Assembly: GCA_963738205.1 (NCBI GenBank)
Contig: CAVTVQ010000006.1
Coordinates: 186,001-250,000 of the forward strand
Direction of reading: 5' to 3'
DNA from: DATFQE01 sp963738205
GTDB lineage: Bacteria; Actinomycetota; Thermoleophilia; Gaiellales; Gaiellaceae
DNA length: 64,000 nucleotides
Of the stretch, positions 32,714 to 41,968 are shown piece by piece (the stretch's first letter is position 1; the number at the start of each line of letters is the position of its first letter). The position numbers and the translations under genes are program-made. The notes under the pieces are model-generated. The model searched no databases. It had not been told where the DNA came from and saw only the letters and a program-made list of their open reading frames with translations.

Positions 32714-34531
32714 ATGCCAAAGGCCACCACACCCACAGCGCCGCCCGCGCGGATCCAGATCCAGGACGTCTGGCCGCAGACCGACTGCGGCCGCTACCCG
32801 ACCAAGGCCGTGGTCGGCGACCGCGTGCCGATCTGGGCGACGATCTTCCGCGACGGCCACGAGGTTCTCGGCGCCGCGGTCAGGTACCGGCCGAAGGGGG
32901 CGCGGAAGTGGCGCGAGGCGCCGATGAACGAGTTCGGCAGCGACCGCTGGATGGGGCACATCGACGTCGACGAGGTCGGCCGCTGGGAGTTCAGGATCGA
33001 GGCCTGGGTCGACCGGTTGGCGTCGTGGCGCTGGGAGCTCAGGCGCAAGGTCGAGGGCGGCCAAAGCGACCTCACGAGCGAGCTCGCCGAGGGCGCGCTC
33101 CTCTACGAGATCGACACGCTGACCGTCAAGGAGGCGCTCGCCGACGAGCGCGAAGACCGGCACGAGACCACCTCGCTGCCGAAGCCGTTCGAGCTCGCCG
33201 TTGACCGCGAGCAGGCCCGGTTCGGCTCGTGGTACGAGCTGTTCCCGCGCTCGTGGGGCGGCTTCAAGGGCGTCGAGGACGCGTTGCCCGAGCTGGCGGA
33301 GCTCGGCTTCGACGTCGTCTACCTGCCGCCGATCCATCCGATCGGCGAGACGAACCGCAAGGGCAAGAACAACATCCTCAAGGCGAGGCCCGGCGATCCG
33401 GGGAGCCCGTGGGCGATCGGCTCGAAGGAGGGCGGCCACGACGCGATCGACCCCGGTCTCGGGACGATCGAGGACTTCGACCGCCTGGTGGCGCGCGGCC
33501 GCGAGCTCGGCGTCGAGATCTGCCTCGACTTCGCGATCCAGTGCTCGCCCGACCACCCATGGCTCGAGGAGCATCCGGAGTGGTTCAACCGCCGACCCGA
33601 CGGCTCGCTCAAGTACGCGGAGAACCCGCCCAAGAAGTACCAGGACATCTACAACGTCAACTTCGACAGCGAGGACTGGAAGGGGTTGTGGGAGGCGCTG
33701 CGCGACGTCGTCGCCTACTGGGTCGACCACGGCGTGAAGGTGTTCCGGGTCGACAACCCGCATACGAAGCCCGTGCCGTTCTGGGAGTGGCTGATCGCCG
33801 AGATCCATGCCAGTGACCCCGAGGTGATCTTCCTCGCCGAAGCCTTCACGCGGCCGGTGATGATGCAGACGCTCGGCAAGGCCGGCTTCAGCCAGTCCTA
33901 CACGTACTTCACGTGGAAGAACACGAAGACGGAGCTGACCGACTTCGTCCGCGACGTCGTCAACTGGTCGCCCTGGTACCGGCCGAACTTCTTCGTCAAC
34001 ACGCCCGACATCCTCCACGAGTACCTGCAGAAGGGCGGCCGGCCCGCGTTCGAGGCTCGGCTCGTGCTCGCGGCGACGCTCTCGCCGAGCTACGGCGTCT
34101 ACTCGGGCTACGAGCGCTTCGAGAACGTGCCGGTGCGCGAGGGCAGCGAGGAGTACCTCAACTCGGAGAAGTACGAGACGAAGGAGCGGACGCTCGAGGG
34201 CGCTCCGCTGACGCCGCTGATCAAGCTGCTGAACCAGGTCCGCCGCGACAACCCGGCGCTGCAGCGGGTCGACAACGTCACCTTCCTCGAGACCGAGAGC
34301 GAGCACCTGATCGCGTACGCGAAGGTCACCGGCGACAGCGTCGTCGCCACCGTCGTCAACCTCGACCCGTTCGCGGCCCGCGAGGGCGTGACCGTCCTGC
34401 CGGCGTCGCTCGGCGTGCCGCTGTCGTTCACGGCCCGTGAGCTGCTGACCGACGAGGAGTTCGGCTGGCGCACGGGCCGCAACTACGTCCGGCTCGAGCC
34501 GGGTCAGTCGCACGTGGTGCGGATTGGCTAG
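32714..34531 (+). CDS. glgE: Alpha-1,4-glucan:maltose-1-phosphate maltosyltransferase
   Basis: 605 residues, near the short end for GlgE. The N-terminal domain (RIQIQDVWPQTDCGRYPTKAVVGDRVPIWATIFRDGHE) matches the GlgE family start. The GH13 core has FGSWYELFPRS, the nucleophile Asp in KVFRVDNPHTKPVPFWEWLI and the acid Glu in VIFLAEAFTRP. It extends glucan chains with maltose-1-phosphate made by maltokinase. The next genes, treS and mak, supply that donor. Confidence 0.95.
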   Translation: MPKATTPTAPPARIQIQDVWPQTDCGRYPTKAVVGDRVPIWATIFRDGHEVLGAAVRYRPKGARKWREAPMNEFGSDRWMGHIDVDEVGRWEFRIEAWVDRLASWRWELRRKVEGGQSDLTSELAEGALLYEIDTLTVKEALADEREDRHETTSLPKPFELAVDREQARFGSWYELFPRSWGGFKGVEDALPELAELGFDVVYLPPIHPIGETNRKGKNNILKARPGDPGSPWAIGSKEGGHDAIDPGLGTIEDFDRLVARGRELGVEICLDFAIQCSPDHPWLEEHPEWFNRRPDGSLKYAENPPKKYQDIYNVNFDSEDWKGLWEALRDVVAYWVDHGVKVFRVDNPHTKPVPFWEWLIAEIHASDPEVIFLAEAFTRPVMMQTLGKAGFSQSYTYFTWKNTKTELTDFVRDVVNWSPWYRPNFFVNTPDILHEYLQKGGRPAFEARLVLAATLSPSYGVYSGYERFENVPVREGSEEYLNSEKYETKERTLEGAPLTPLIKLLNQVRRDNPALQRVDNVTFLETESEHLIAYAKVTGDSVVATVVNLDPFAAREGVTVLPASLGVPLSFTARELLTDEEFGWRTGRNYVRLEPGQSHVVRIG

Positions 34532-34548
34532 TAACACTGTGTCACTAG
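34528..34548. promoter_or_regulatory. Near-palindrome 1, possible regulator site
   Basis: Arms CTAGTAACAC and GTGTCACTAG around a central T, with one mismatched pair. It overlaps the glgE stop codon. It shares the core GTRACACTGTGTYAC with the site at 34581-34607, and the two centres lie 56 bases apart. Confidence 0.6.
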
Positions 34549-34580
34549 CACCAAGAACGGCTGGAACAAGCGGTGCGCGA

Positions 34581-34607
34581 GCCCAAGTGACACTGTGTTA
34601 CTTGGGC
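34581..34607. promoter_or_regulatory. Near-palindrome 2, possible regulator site
   Basis: Arms GCCCAAGTGACAC and GTGTTACTTGGGC around a central T, with one mismatched pair over 27 bases. It ends two bases before the GGGAGGGG ribosome site of treS, so it would fit a TetR/LacI-like repressor site or an attenuator hairpin. Confidence 0.65.
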
Positions 34608-34618
34608 CGGGAGGGGTC

Positions 34619-36361
34619 GTGAGCAAGAAGCGTGCCGACAAGGAGCGCGCCGCGGTCGTCGAGGCCCAGCGCACCGAGGCGGAGACGGCCGCCGACCGCG
34701 CGCAGCCCGGGCACTGGTTCGAGTCCAACCCGCTCTGGTTCAAGACGGCCGTCTTCTACGAGATCCACCTGCGCGGCTTCTTCGACGGCAACGACGACGG
34801 CTCCGGGGACTTCCGCGGCCTGATCGAGAAGCTCGACTACCTGCAGTGGCTCGGGATCGACTGCGCCTGGCTGCTGCCGATGTACGCGAGCCCGCTCCGT
34901 GACGGCGGCTACGACATCGCCGACTACGAGGGGATCCATCCCGACTACGGCAACGTCGAGGACTTCCGCATCTTCGTCGAGGCGGCGCACCAGCGCGGGA
35001 TGCGCGTGATCGCCGACCTGGTCATGAACCACACGTCGTCGGACCACCCCTGGTTCCAGGAGGCGCGCTCGAGCAAGGACTCGCCGAAGCGCGACTGGTA
35101 CGTCTGGTCGGACGAGGACACGCGCTACCCGGACGCGCGGATCATCTTCCTCGACAGCGAGAGCTCGAACTGGACGTGGGACCCGGTCGCCGAGCAGTAC
35201 TACTGGCACCGCTTCTTCAGCCACCAGCCCGATCTCAACTTCGACAACCCCGAGGTACAGGAGGCGATGCTGGACGTCCTGCGCTTCTGGCTCGACCTCG
35301 GCATCGACGGGTTCCGCCTCGACGCCGTGCCCTACCTCTTCGAGCGCGACGGGACGAACGGCGAGAACCTTCCGGAGACGCACGAGTTCCTCAAGCGCGT
35401 GCGCGCGACCGTGGACGCCGAGTACCCGGACCGCGTCCTGCTCGCCGAGGCAAATCAGTGGCCGGCCGACGTCGTCCAGTACTTCGGCGACGGCGACGAG
35501 TGCCACATGGCCTTCCACTTCCCGGTGATGCCGCGCATGTTCATGGCGCTGCGGCGCGAGGAGGCGCTGCCGATCCTCGAGATCCTCGACCAGACGCCGG
35601 CGATCCCGGACAACGCGCAGTGGGGCCTGTTCCTGCGCAACCACGACGAGCTGACGCTCGAGATGGTCACCGACGACGAGCGCGACTACATGTACACCGA
35701 GTACGCCAAGGATCCGCGCATGCGCATCAACCTGGGCATCCGCCGCCGCCTGGCGCCGCTGCTCGACAACGGGCGTGACGAGATCGAGCTGATGACGGCG
35801 ATCATGTTCTCGCTGCCGGGCAGCCCGGTCCTGTACTACGGCGACGAGATCGGGATGGGCGACAACATCTACCTCGGCGACCGGGACGGCGTGCGCACCC
35901 CGATGCAGTGGACCGGCGACCGCAACGGGGGCTTCTCGCGCGCGGACTTCGCGCAGCTGTACCTGCCGCCGTTGATGGACCCGGTCTGGGGCTTCCAGGC
36001 GACGAACGTCGAGGCGCAGCTGCGGACTCCGACGTCGCTGCTCCGCTGGCTGCACCGCTTCATCGGGCTGCGCAAGGCGCATCCGGTCTTCGGGCTCGGC
36101 ACCTACGAGGCGATCCGGACCGAGAACACGAAGATCTTCGCCCACATCCGCCGCTGGGAGGACGACGTCGTGCTGGCCGTGCACAACGTGGCCCGCTCGG
36201 CGCAGGCCGTCGAGCTCGACCTGTCACAGTTCGCCGGCTATGTCCCGGAGGAGATGTTCGGCCACTCGCGCTTCCCGGCGATCGGGGAGCTGCCCTACCT
36301 GCTCACGCTCGCACCGAGGGGGTTCTTCTGGTTCCTGCTGAGGCCGCCGGAGTCGGAATGA
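34619..36361 (+). CDS. treS: Trehalose synthase (maltose alpha-D-glucosyltransferase)
   Basis: 580 residues from GTG 34619, with GGGAGGGG just upstream. GH13 motifs are YDIADYEGIHPDYG, ADLVMNHTSSDHPWF, nucleophile Asp in IDGFRLDAVPYLFERDGTN, acid Glu in VLLAEANQWPADVVQYFG, and FLRNHDELTLEM. The DGTNGENLPETH segment is typical of TreS. It interconverts trehalose and maltose. Here maltokinase is a separate gene immediately after (ATGA overlap), giving the TreS-Mak-GlgE route. Confidence 0.96.
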   Translation: MSKKRADKERAAVVEAQRTEAETAADRAQPGHWFESNPLWFKTAVFYEIHLRGFFDGNDDGSGDFRGLIEKLDYLQWLGIDCAWLLPMYASPLRDGGYDIADYEGIHPDYGNVEDFRIFVEAAHQRGMRVIADLVMNHTSSDHPWFQEARSSKDSPKRDWYVWSDEDTRYPDARIIFLDSESSNWTWDPVAEQYYWHRFFSHQPDLNFDNPEVQEAMLDVLRFWLDLGIDGFRLDAVPYLFERDGTNGENLPETHEFLKRVRATVDAEYPDRVLLAEANQWPADVVQYFGDGDECHMAFHFPVMPRMFMALRREEALPILEILDQTPAIPDNAQWGLFLRNHDELTLEMVTDDERDYMYTEYAKDPRMRINLGIRRRLAPLLDNGRDEIELMTAIMFSLPGSPVLYYGDEIGMGDNIYLGDRDGVRTPMQWTGDRNGGFSRADFAQLYLPPLMDPVWGFQATNVEAQLRTPTSLLRWLHRFIGLRKAHPVFGLGTYEAIRTENTKIFAHIRRWEDDVVLAVHNVARSAQAVELDLSQFAGYVPEEMFGHSRFPAIGELPYLLTLAPRGFFWFLLRPPESE

Positions 36362-37755
36362 GCCGCGTCGCGGAGCTGGTGGAGCGCGTCGGCCAGGACG
36401 AGCTGGAGCAGTTCGTCCTCGATCAGCGCTGGTTCGGGTCGAAGTCGCGCGAGGTCGCGCATGCGACGGTCCTCGAGACGACCGTGGCGCGCGAGGAGGA
36501 GCCGGCGCTCGCGCTGGTGCTCGTCGAGATCCGCTTCCACCCGGGCACCCACGAGACCTACAACGTCCCGGTGGGCGTCCGGCCGGTGGACAGCGGCTGG
36601 ACCGCGGGCCGGATCGCCGAGGTGAACGGGAACGTGCTCTACGACGCGACCGCCGACCCCGAGCTGGCCGCGGAGCTTGCGTCGCTGATGGGCGAGCAGC
36701 GGGCGCTCGAGGCTCCGGAAGGCGCGGTGATCGAGTTCCGGACGGTCGCGGAGGTCGAGGGCGAGCTCGAGGTGCCGCGGGAGATCAGGCCGATGGGCGC
36801 CGAGCAGTCGAACACGTCGCTCGTCTTCGACGAGCGGCTCGTGCTGAAGCTGTACCGCCGGCTCGAGCCCGGGATCAACCCCGAGCTCGAGCTGCTGCGC
36901 TTCCTCACCGAGCACGGCTTCCCGAACATTCCGGCGCTCGAGGGCTGGGCGCAGTACCTGGGCAAGCCGATGGACGCGACGCTCGCGACGCTCCAGCACT
37001 TCGTGCCGAGCGAGGGCGACGGCTGGAAGCTGGCGCTCGACTCGCTCGCCGGTGACCCCGAGCGCTTCCTGACCCGGCTGCGGCGGCTCGGCGAGGTCAC
37101 AGGCGCGATGCACACGGTGCTCGCCTCCGACTCGACCGACCCGTCGTTTGCGCCCGAGGAGCCGAGCTCCGAGGCGCTGGCGCTGCTCGTCGCGACCGTG
37201 GACGAGGAGATCGAGCAGCTCTTCCTCGACCTCCCCGACGACCCGGCGCTGGAGCCGATCGCCGGCCGCGGCGAGGAGGTGCGCGAACGTCTACGCCTAC
37301 GCTCGCACGTCGGCGCGACCGGACGCGTGATCCGGCAGCACGGGGACTACCACCTCGGCCAGGTGCTGTGGGCGAACGAGGACTGGGTCGTGATCGACTT
37401 CGAGGGCGAGCCTGCGCGCGGGCTGACGGAGCGGCGGCGCAAGCGCTCGCCCCTGCGCGACGTCGCCGGAATGCTGCGGTCGTTCGCCTACGCCGCCTCC
37501 GCGTCGGAGCTCGAGCGCGGCGTCAAGCCGCCCGACGACTGGGAGGAGCGGGCGCGCTCGGAGTTCCTCGGCGGCTACCGGGCCGAGGTCGATGCGAGCA
37601 TCGTCCCCGCCGGCCAGGCGTTCGACCGCCTGCTGGCGCTGTTCGAGCTGGAGAAGGCGGTCTACGAGCTGCGCTACGAGCTCGACAACCGGCCCGACTG
37701 GGTGCGCATCCCCGTCGCCGGGATCGCGCGGCTGCTGGAGGGCTCGGAGCAGTGA
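36358..37755 (+). CDS. mak: Maltokinase
   Basis: 465 residues, coupled to treS. FVLDQRWFGSKSREV is the family start. The kinase part has SNTSLVFDERLVLKLYRRLEPGINPELELLRFL, and the catalytic loop is RVIRQHGDYHLGQVLWANEDWVVIDFEGEP with the HGDxHxxQ and DFE motifs of aminoglycoside-phosphotransferase-like kinases. It makes maltose-1-phosphate from maltose and ATP for GlgE. Confidence 0.95.
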   Translation: MSRVAELVERVGQDELEQFVLDQRWFGSKSREVAHATVLETTVAREEEPALALVLVEIRFHPGTHETYNVPVGVRPVDSGWTAGRIAEVNGNVLYDATADPELAAELASLMGEQRALEAPEGAVIEFRTVAEVEGELEVPREIRPMGAEQSNTSLVFDERLVLKLYRRLEPGINPELELLRFLTEHGFPNIPALEGWAQYLGKPMDATLATLQHFVPSEGDGWKLALDSLAGDPERFLTRLRRLGEVTGAMHTVLASDSTDPSFAPEEPSSEALALLVATVDEEIEQLFLDLPDDPALEPIAGRGEEVRERLRLRSHVGATGRVIRQHGDYHLGQVLWANEDWVVIDFEGEPARGLTERRRKRSPLRDVAGMLRSFAYAASASELERGVKPPDDWEERARSEFLGGYRAEVDASIVPAGQAFDRLLALFELEKAVYELRYELDNRPDWVRIPVAGIARLLEGSEQ

Positions 37756-39914
37756 GCGCGGTCGACGAGCTCGTCGAAGGCCGCCTGGCCGATCCGCACA
37801 GCCTGCTCGGGGCACATGCCCGGAACGGCGGCGTCGTCGTGCGTGCCTTCCGGCCGGAGGCCGAGCGGGTGCGCGTGCGCGTGGAGGGCTCGGAGCCGGT
37901 CGAGCTGGAGCGCTCGCATCCCGCCGGGCTGTTCGAGGGCGAGCTCGAGGGCGTCGAGCTCCCGCTCCGCTACCGGCTCGAGGTCAGCTACGCGGAGGGC
38001 GCGACGCTCGTCGTCGACGACCCGTATGCCTTCCCGCCGACCCTGGGCGAGCTCGACCTCCATCTCGCCGCCGAGGGACGGCACGAGCGCATCTACGAGC
38101 GGCTCGGCGCGCACGTGCGGGACGTCGACGGAGTGGTCGGGACGACGTTCGCCGTCTGGGCGCCGTCGGCGCGCTCGGTCAGCGTCGTCGGCGACTTCAA
38201 CCTCTGGGACGGCCGCCTGCACCCGATGCGGTCGCTCGGCGCGTCGGGGATCTGGGAGCTCTTCGTCCCCGGGCTCGCCGACGGCGACCACTACAAGTTC
38301 GAGATTCGCACGCAGGCCGGGGAGACGCTGCTGAAGGCCGATCCCGTCGCCTTCGCGGCCGAGGTGCCGCCGAAGAACGCCTCGATCGTCTTCCGCTCGA
38401 CGTACCGGTGGGGCGACGAGGACTGGCTCGAGCAGCGCAGCGAGACCCTGGCGGTGCCGGTCTCGATCTACGAGGTCCACCTCGGCTCCTGGCGCCGACA
38501 CGTCGGCGACAACTCGGCGCTGGGGTATCTGGAGCTGGCGGACGAGCTCGCGGATTACGCCGTCGACATGGGCTTCACTCACGTCGAGCTCCTGCCGGTG
38601 ATGGAGCACCCGTTCTCCGGTTCGTGGGGCTACCAGGTGACCGGCTACTTCGCGCCCACCTCGCGCTTCGGCTCGCCCGACGAGTTCCGCGCCTTCGTCG
38701 ACCGCCTGCACCAGCGCGGTCTCGGCGTGATCCTCGACTGGGTGCCCGCACACTTCCCCCGCGACGAGTGGGCGCTCGCACGCTTCGACGGCACGGCCCT
38801 CTACGAGCACGACGACCCGAGGCGCGGCTTCCACCCCGATTGGGGCACGCTGGTCTTCAACTACGGGCGCAACGAGGTGCGCAACTTCCTGCTCGCGAAC
38901 GCGCTCTTCTGGCTGAGCGAGTACCACGTCGACGGGCTCCGCGTGGACGCGGTCGCCTCGATGCTCTACCTCGACTACTCGCGCGACGAGGGCCAGTGGG
39001 TGCCGAACGAGTTCGGCGGCAACGAAGACCTCGACGCCGTCCGCTTCCTCAAGGAGACGAACGAGCTCGTGCACGGCCGCGAGCCCGGCGTGCTCTCGAT
39101 CGCCGAGGAGTCGACGGCCTGGCCGGGCGTCTCGAAGCCGACCTACCTCGGCGGGCTGGGCTTCGGCCTGAAGTGGAACATGGGCTGGATGCACGACACG
39201 CTGGACTACTTCCAGCGCGACCCGATCTACCGCCGCTTCCACCACCACCAGCTGACGTTCGCCCTGATGTACGCGTTCTCGGAGAACTTCGTGCTGCCGC
39301 TCTCGCACGACGAGGTGGTGCACGGCAAGGGCTCGCTGCTCGCCAAGATGCCCGGCGACCGCTGGCAGAAGTTCGCCAACCTGCGCGCGCTCTACGGCTA
39401 CATGTGGGCGCATCCCGGCAAGAAGCTGCTCTTCATGGGCGGCGAGCTCGGCCAGGAGGCGGAGTGGTCGGAGGAGCGCTCGGTCGACTGGCACCTGCTC
39501 GAGCAGGCCGAACACGCCGGCGTCCAATCCCTCGTCCGCGATCTCAACCGCATCTACAAGGAGCACCCGGCGCTGTGGGAGATCGACTTCGAGCCGAGCG
39601 GCTTCCAGTGGCTGGAGCCGAACGACGCAGGCGCGAACGTGCTCGCCTTCGCGCGCCGATCACGGAGCGGGGAGGAGGTCGTGATCGTCGTCAACCTCTC
39701 GCCGGTGCCGCGCGAGCGCTACCGGTTGGGGATGCCGAAGCCCGGCCGCTGGGTCGAGGCGCTGAACACCGACTCCACGTACTACGGCGGCTCCGACGTC
39801 GGCAACCTCGGCGGCGTCGAGGCCGAGGAGCAGGCCTGGCACGACCAGCCGTACTCGGCCGAGGTCACGCTCCCGCCGCTCGGCGCGCTCTGGCTCGTCC
39901 CCGAGCAGGCGTGA
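37752..39914 (+). CDS. glgB: 1,4-alpha-glucan branching enzyme
   Basis: 720 residues with a GTG start overlapping the mak stop. N-terminal N1/CBM48 domains (GVVGTTFAVWAPSARSVSVVGDFNLWDG, about 130-157) precede the GH13 core. Core motifs are SIYEVHLGSWRR, nucleophile Asp in DGLRVDAVASMLYLDY, Glu in SIAEESTAWPGVS and PLSHDEVVHGKGSL. The length is normal for the family. It introduces alpha-1,6 branches into the GlgE-made glucan. Coupled to the genes on both sides. Confidence 0.96.
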   Translation: MSAVDELVEGRLADPHSLLGAHARNGGVVVRAFRPEAERVRVRVEGSEPVELERSHPAGLFEGELEGVELPLRYRLEVSYAEGATLVVDDPYAFPPTLGELDLHLAAEGRHERIYERLGAHVRDVDGVVGTTFAVWAPSARSVSVVGDFNLWDGRLHPMRSLGASGIWELFVPGLADGDHYKFEIRTQAGETLLKADPVAFAAEVPPKNASIVFRSTYRWGDEDWLEQRSETLAVPVSIYEVHLGSWRRHVGDNSALGYLELADELADYAVDMGFTHVELLPVMEHPFSGSWGYQVTGYFAPTSRFGSPDEFRAFVDRLHQRGLGVILDWVPAHFPRDEWALARFDGTALYEHDDPRRGFHPDWGTLVFNYGRNEVRNFLLANALFWLSEYHVDGLRVDAVASMLYLDYSRDEGQWVPNEFGGNEDLDAVRFLKETNELVHGREPGVLSIAEESTAWPGVSKPTYLGGLGFGLKWNMGWMHDTLDYFQRDPIYRRFHHHQLTFALMYAFSENFVLPLSHDEVVHGKGSLLAKMPGDRWQKFANLRALYGYMWAHPGKKLLFMGGELGQEAEWSEERSVDWHLLEQAEHAGVQSLVRDLNRIYKEHPALWEIDFEPSGFQWLEPNDAGANVLAFARRSRSGEEVVIVVNLSPVPRERYRLGMPKPGRWVEALNTDSTYYGGSDVGNLGGVEAEEQAWHDQPYSAEVTLPPLGALWLVPEQA

Positions 39915-40555
39915 CCAAAGCCGTCGAGCGAATAACCCGCTCCTGGTGGGTACTGCTCACGCTCGCGCCGCTCGGCATGCTCTCGTTCGGCGCCTTCGTA
40001 TACGCCGGGGTCCGGGCGCGCGAGAAGCGTTGGATCGTGGCGGGTGCCGTCTACGCCTTCGTCATCTACGCCGGCTTCCTGCTCGCCACCACCGACGAGG
40101 ACGGCGTGCTCAGCGACGTCGGCGTGACGCTCGTCCTGCTCGCGTGGGCCGCCTCGTTTGCGCACGCCCTGGCGATCCGCGGCGCGTTCCTGGAGCGCAT
40201 GGAGCTGGTCGAGGGCGAGCGCTACGACCACGCCGAGGACCGCGCGCTCGAGCGCGAGGAGGCGCGGAGGCTTGCCCGCGAAGAGCCTGCCAGGGCGCTC
40301 GAGATGGGCGTCGGCCGGCCCGACCGCGACGGCTTCGCGGGCGGGCTCGTCGACCTCAACAACGCGCCGGCGAGCGCGATCGAAGAGCTCGCGGGCGTCA
40401 GCCGCCAGCTCGCCGAGCGGATCGTGGTCGCGCGCGAGCAGGTCGGCGGCTTTTCGTCGCTCGAGGACCTCGCTCAGGTCGTGGAACTGCCGGTCAGGTT
40501 GGTCGACCGGATCCGGGCGGACGTAGTCGTCCTCCCGCGCGGAACACACGGGTAG
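39911..40555 (+). CDS. Membrane-anchored helix-hairpin-helix protein
   Basis: 214 residues, GTG start overlapping the glgB stop. Three hydrophobic segments (about 12-30, 39-57 and 65-85) are followed by a Glu/Arg-rich stretch. The C-terminal 60 residues match ComEA/T2SK-type HhH repeats (LVDLNNAPASAIEELAGVSRQLAERIVVAREQVGGFSSLEDLAQV). The domain often binds DNA or protein; its presence in a glucan operon is unexplained. Function unknown. Confidence 0.8.
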   Translation: MTKAVERITRSWWVLLTLAPLGMLSFGAFVYAGVRAREKRWIVAGAVYAFVIYAGFLLATTDEDGVLSDVGVTLVLLAWAASFAHALAIRGAFLERMELVEGERYDHAEDRALEREEARRLAREEPARALEMGVGRPDRDGFAGGLVDLNNAPASAIEELAGVSRQLAERIVVAREQVGGFSSLEDLAQVVELPVRLVDRIRADVVVLPRGTHG

Positions 40556-40564
40556 CGTTCCAGA

Positions 40565-41923
40565 GTGGGTCTCGTCAGGCGGATCGCACGCCTCATCTGG
40601 GGCGACGATGTCGAGCCCGAGATCAGGCCGTTGCTCTACGTGGGCCTGGCCGGCTCGCTCGGCGCCTCCTCGCTGTGGACCTTCATGGGCATCTGGGCGA
40701 TCGACAAGCTCGGCGCCGACTCCTCGGCGCTCGCGGTGGCGCTGCTGGTGGGCGCCTGCCTCGCCGCGACGACCGGCTATGTGAGCGGACATCTGTCCGA
40801 CCGGATCGGGCGGAGGCCGCTGATCCTGGCGGGCTGGGCGATCCTGTCGCTGTACGTCCTGCTGTTCGCGCTCGTCGGCGAGCGCACGACCCTCGGCCTG
40901 GTCGTCCTGGCGGGCTCCGGCATGGCCAGCAGCATCGGCTGGGCGGCGACCCAGGCCTTCGTGGCCGACCTCGTGCCGCGCGAGCGGCACGAGGCGGCGT
41001 TCGCATCGATTCGTGTGGCGAACAACCTCGGCGTCGTCGGCGGTCCGGTGCTCGGCGGTGTGCTCCTGCTCATCTCGTGGCAGGCGCTCTTCCTCGGCGT
41101 CTCGCTCCTGAGCGCGGCCGTCTTCGTGCTCGCATGGCGGCTCCTACCGAGCCGCGGGGCGTTCGCCCCGGACGAGGCCCCCGACCGCGGCTCCTTCGCC
41201 GTCATCCGCCGCGATCACGTCTTTGGCCTGTTCCTGCTCTCGACCGCGCTGGCGTACATCGTCTACGTGGCGTACGAGACCGTGCTGCCGATCTCGCTCG
41301 TCGACACGCACGGCCTGGCGCCTTCGACGTGGGGCTTCCTCGTCATCCTCAATCCGGCGATGGTGACGCTCTTCCAACTGCGTCTCACGCGCCGGACGGC
41401 CGGCGTCCCACCGCTCCCGAAGCTGGCAGCGGGGATCATGCTGATGGGACTGCCGTTTCTGGTCTTGTCGATCAGCGCAGCCGTTCCGGTCGTCCTCGCT
41501 GTGATCTTCGTCTTCGTCGTCGGCGAGATGCTCTGGGTGCCCACCTCGCAGGCGATCGCGGCGGGACTCGCGCCGCCGGACCTGCGCGGCGCATACCTCG
41601 GCGCCTTTTCGAGCATGGGTGCCGTCGGCTTCGCGCTCGCGCCCTTCACCGGCTTGCTCGTTCGCGGCGCGGCCGGCGACACCGCGATGTGGGCCTTCTT
41701 CGCCTGCATGTCGATCGTGGGCGCCGCCGTCGGCGCCGTCGCCGTGCGGCTCGCCTACTCGCGTCGCTTCGCCGAGCAGCGCCCCGAGCGGGAGGGGTCG
41801 GCGGCCGTCAGCCCGCCCGCCGCTCCCTCGCCTGCGGTGGAGCCGGCGCTAGTAGCCGACGCCGCCGCCGCCGTTGCCACCGCCGGCGAACACGGCGATG
41901 AGCACCACGACGGCCACCGTTAG
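40565..41923 (+). CDS. MFS transporter
   Basis: 452 residues with about 12 helices. Motif A is GHLSDRIGRRPLILAGW; the second half has VVGEMLWVPTSQAIAAGLAPPDLRGAYLGAF, typical of the MDR/YfiS group. The C-terminal tail (VADAAAAVATAGEHGDEHHDGHR) is Ala/His-rich and overlaps a small gene on the other strand. The substrate is unknown; export of a sugar or toxic metabolite is a guess from the setting. Confidence 0.88.
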   Translation: MGLVRRIARLIWGDDVEPEIRPLLYVGLAGSLGASSLWTFMGIWAIDKLGADSSALAVALLVGACLAATTGYVSGHLSDRIGRRPLILAGWAILSLYVLLFALVGERTTLGLVVLAGSGMASSIGWAATQAFVADLVPRERHEAAFASIRVANNLGVVGGPVLGGVLLLISWQALFLGVSLLSAAVFVLAWRLLPSRGAFAPDEAPDRGSFAVIRRDHVFGLFLLSTALAYIVYVAYETVLPISLVDTHGLAPSTWGFLVILNPAMVTLFQLRLTRRTAGVPPLPKLAAGIMLMGLPFLVLSISAAVPVVLAVIFVFVVGEMLWVPTSQAIAAGLAPPDLRGAYLGAFSSMGAVGFALAPFTGLLVRGAAGDTAMWAFFACMSIVGAAVGAVAVRLAYSRRFAEQRPEREGSAAVSPPAAPSPAVEPALVADAAAAVATAGEHGDEHHDGHR

Positions 41924-41968
41924 CACCAACCCACCGCCGATCCACAGCGTTCTCCGCGAGAGTGACAT
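41849..41968 (-). CDS. Small Gly-rich membrane protein, antisense to MFS tail
   Basis: 39 residues with a good ribosome site (GGAAAGGGGG before ATG). The sequence begins MSLSRRTLWIGGGLVLTVAV, continues with VVLIAVFAGG and ends in a Gly run (GNGGGGVGY). It has one membrane helix, a basic cytosolic start and a Gly-rich tail. The last 75 bases overlap the MFS 3' end on the plus strand. Its form (single helix, Gly tail) matches real small proteins of actinobacteria. Confidence 0.5.
   Translation of the reverse strand: MSLSRRTLWIGGGLVLTVAVVVLIAVFAGGGNGGGGVGY

Noticed and set aside
37674..39566. Very long open frame (630 codons) on the minus strand opposite glgB
   Set aside because: Shadow of the glgB codon pattern in GC-rich DNA; low-complexity Arg/Val/Leu-rich translation with no domain.
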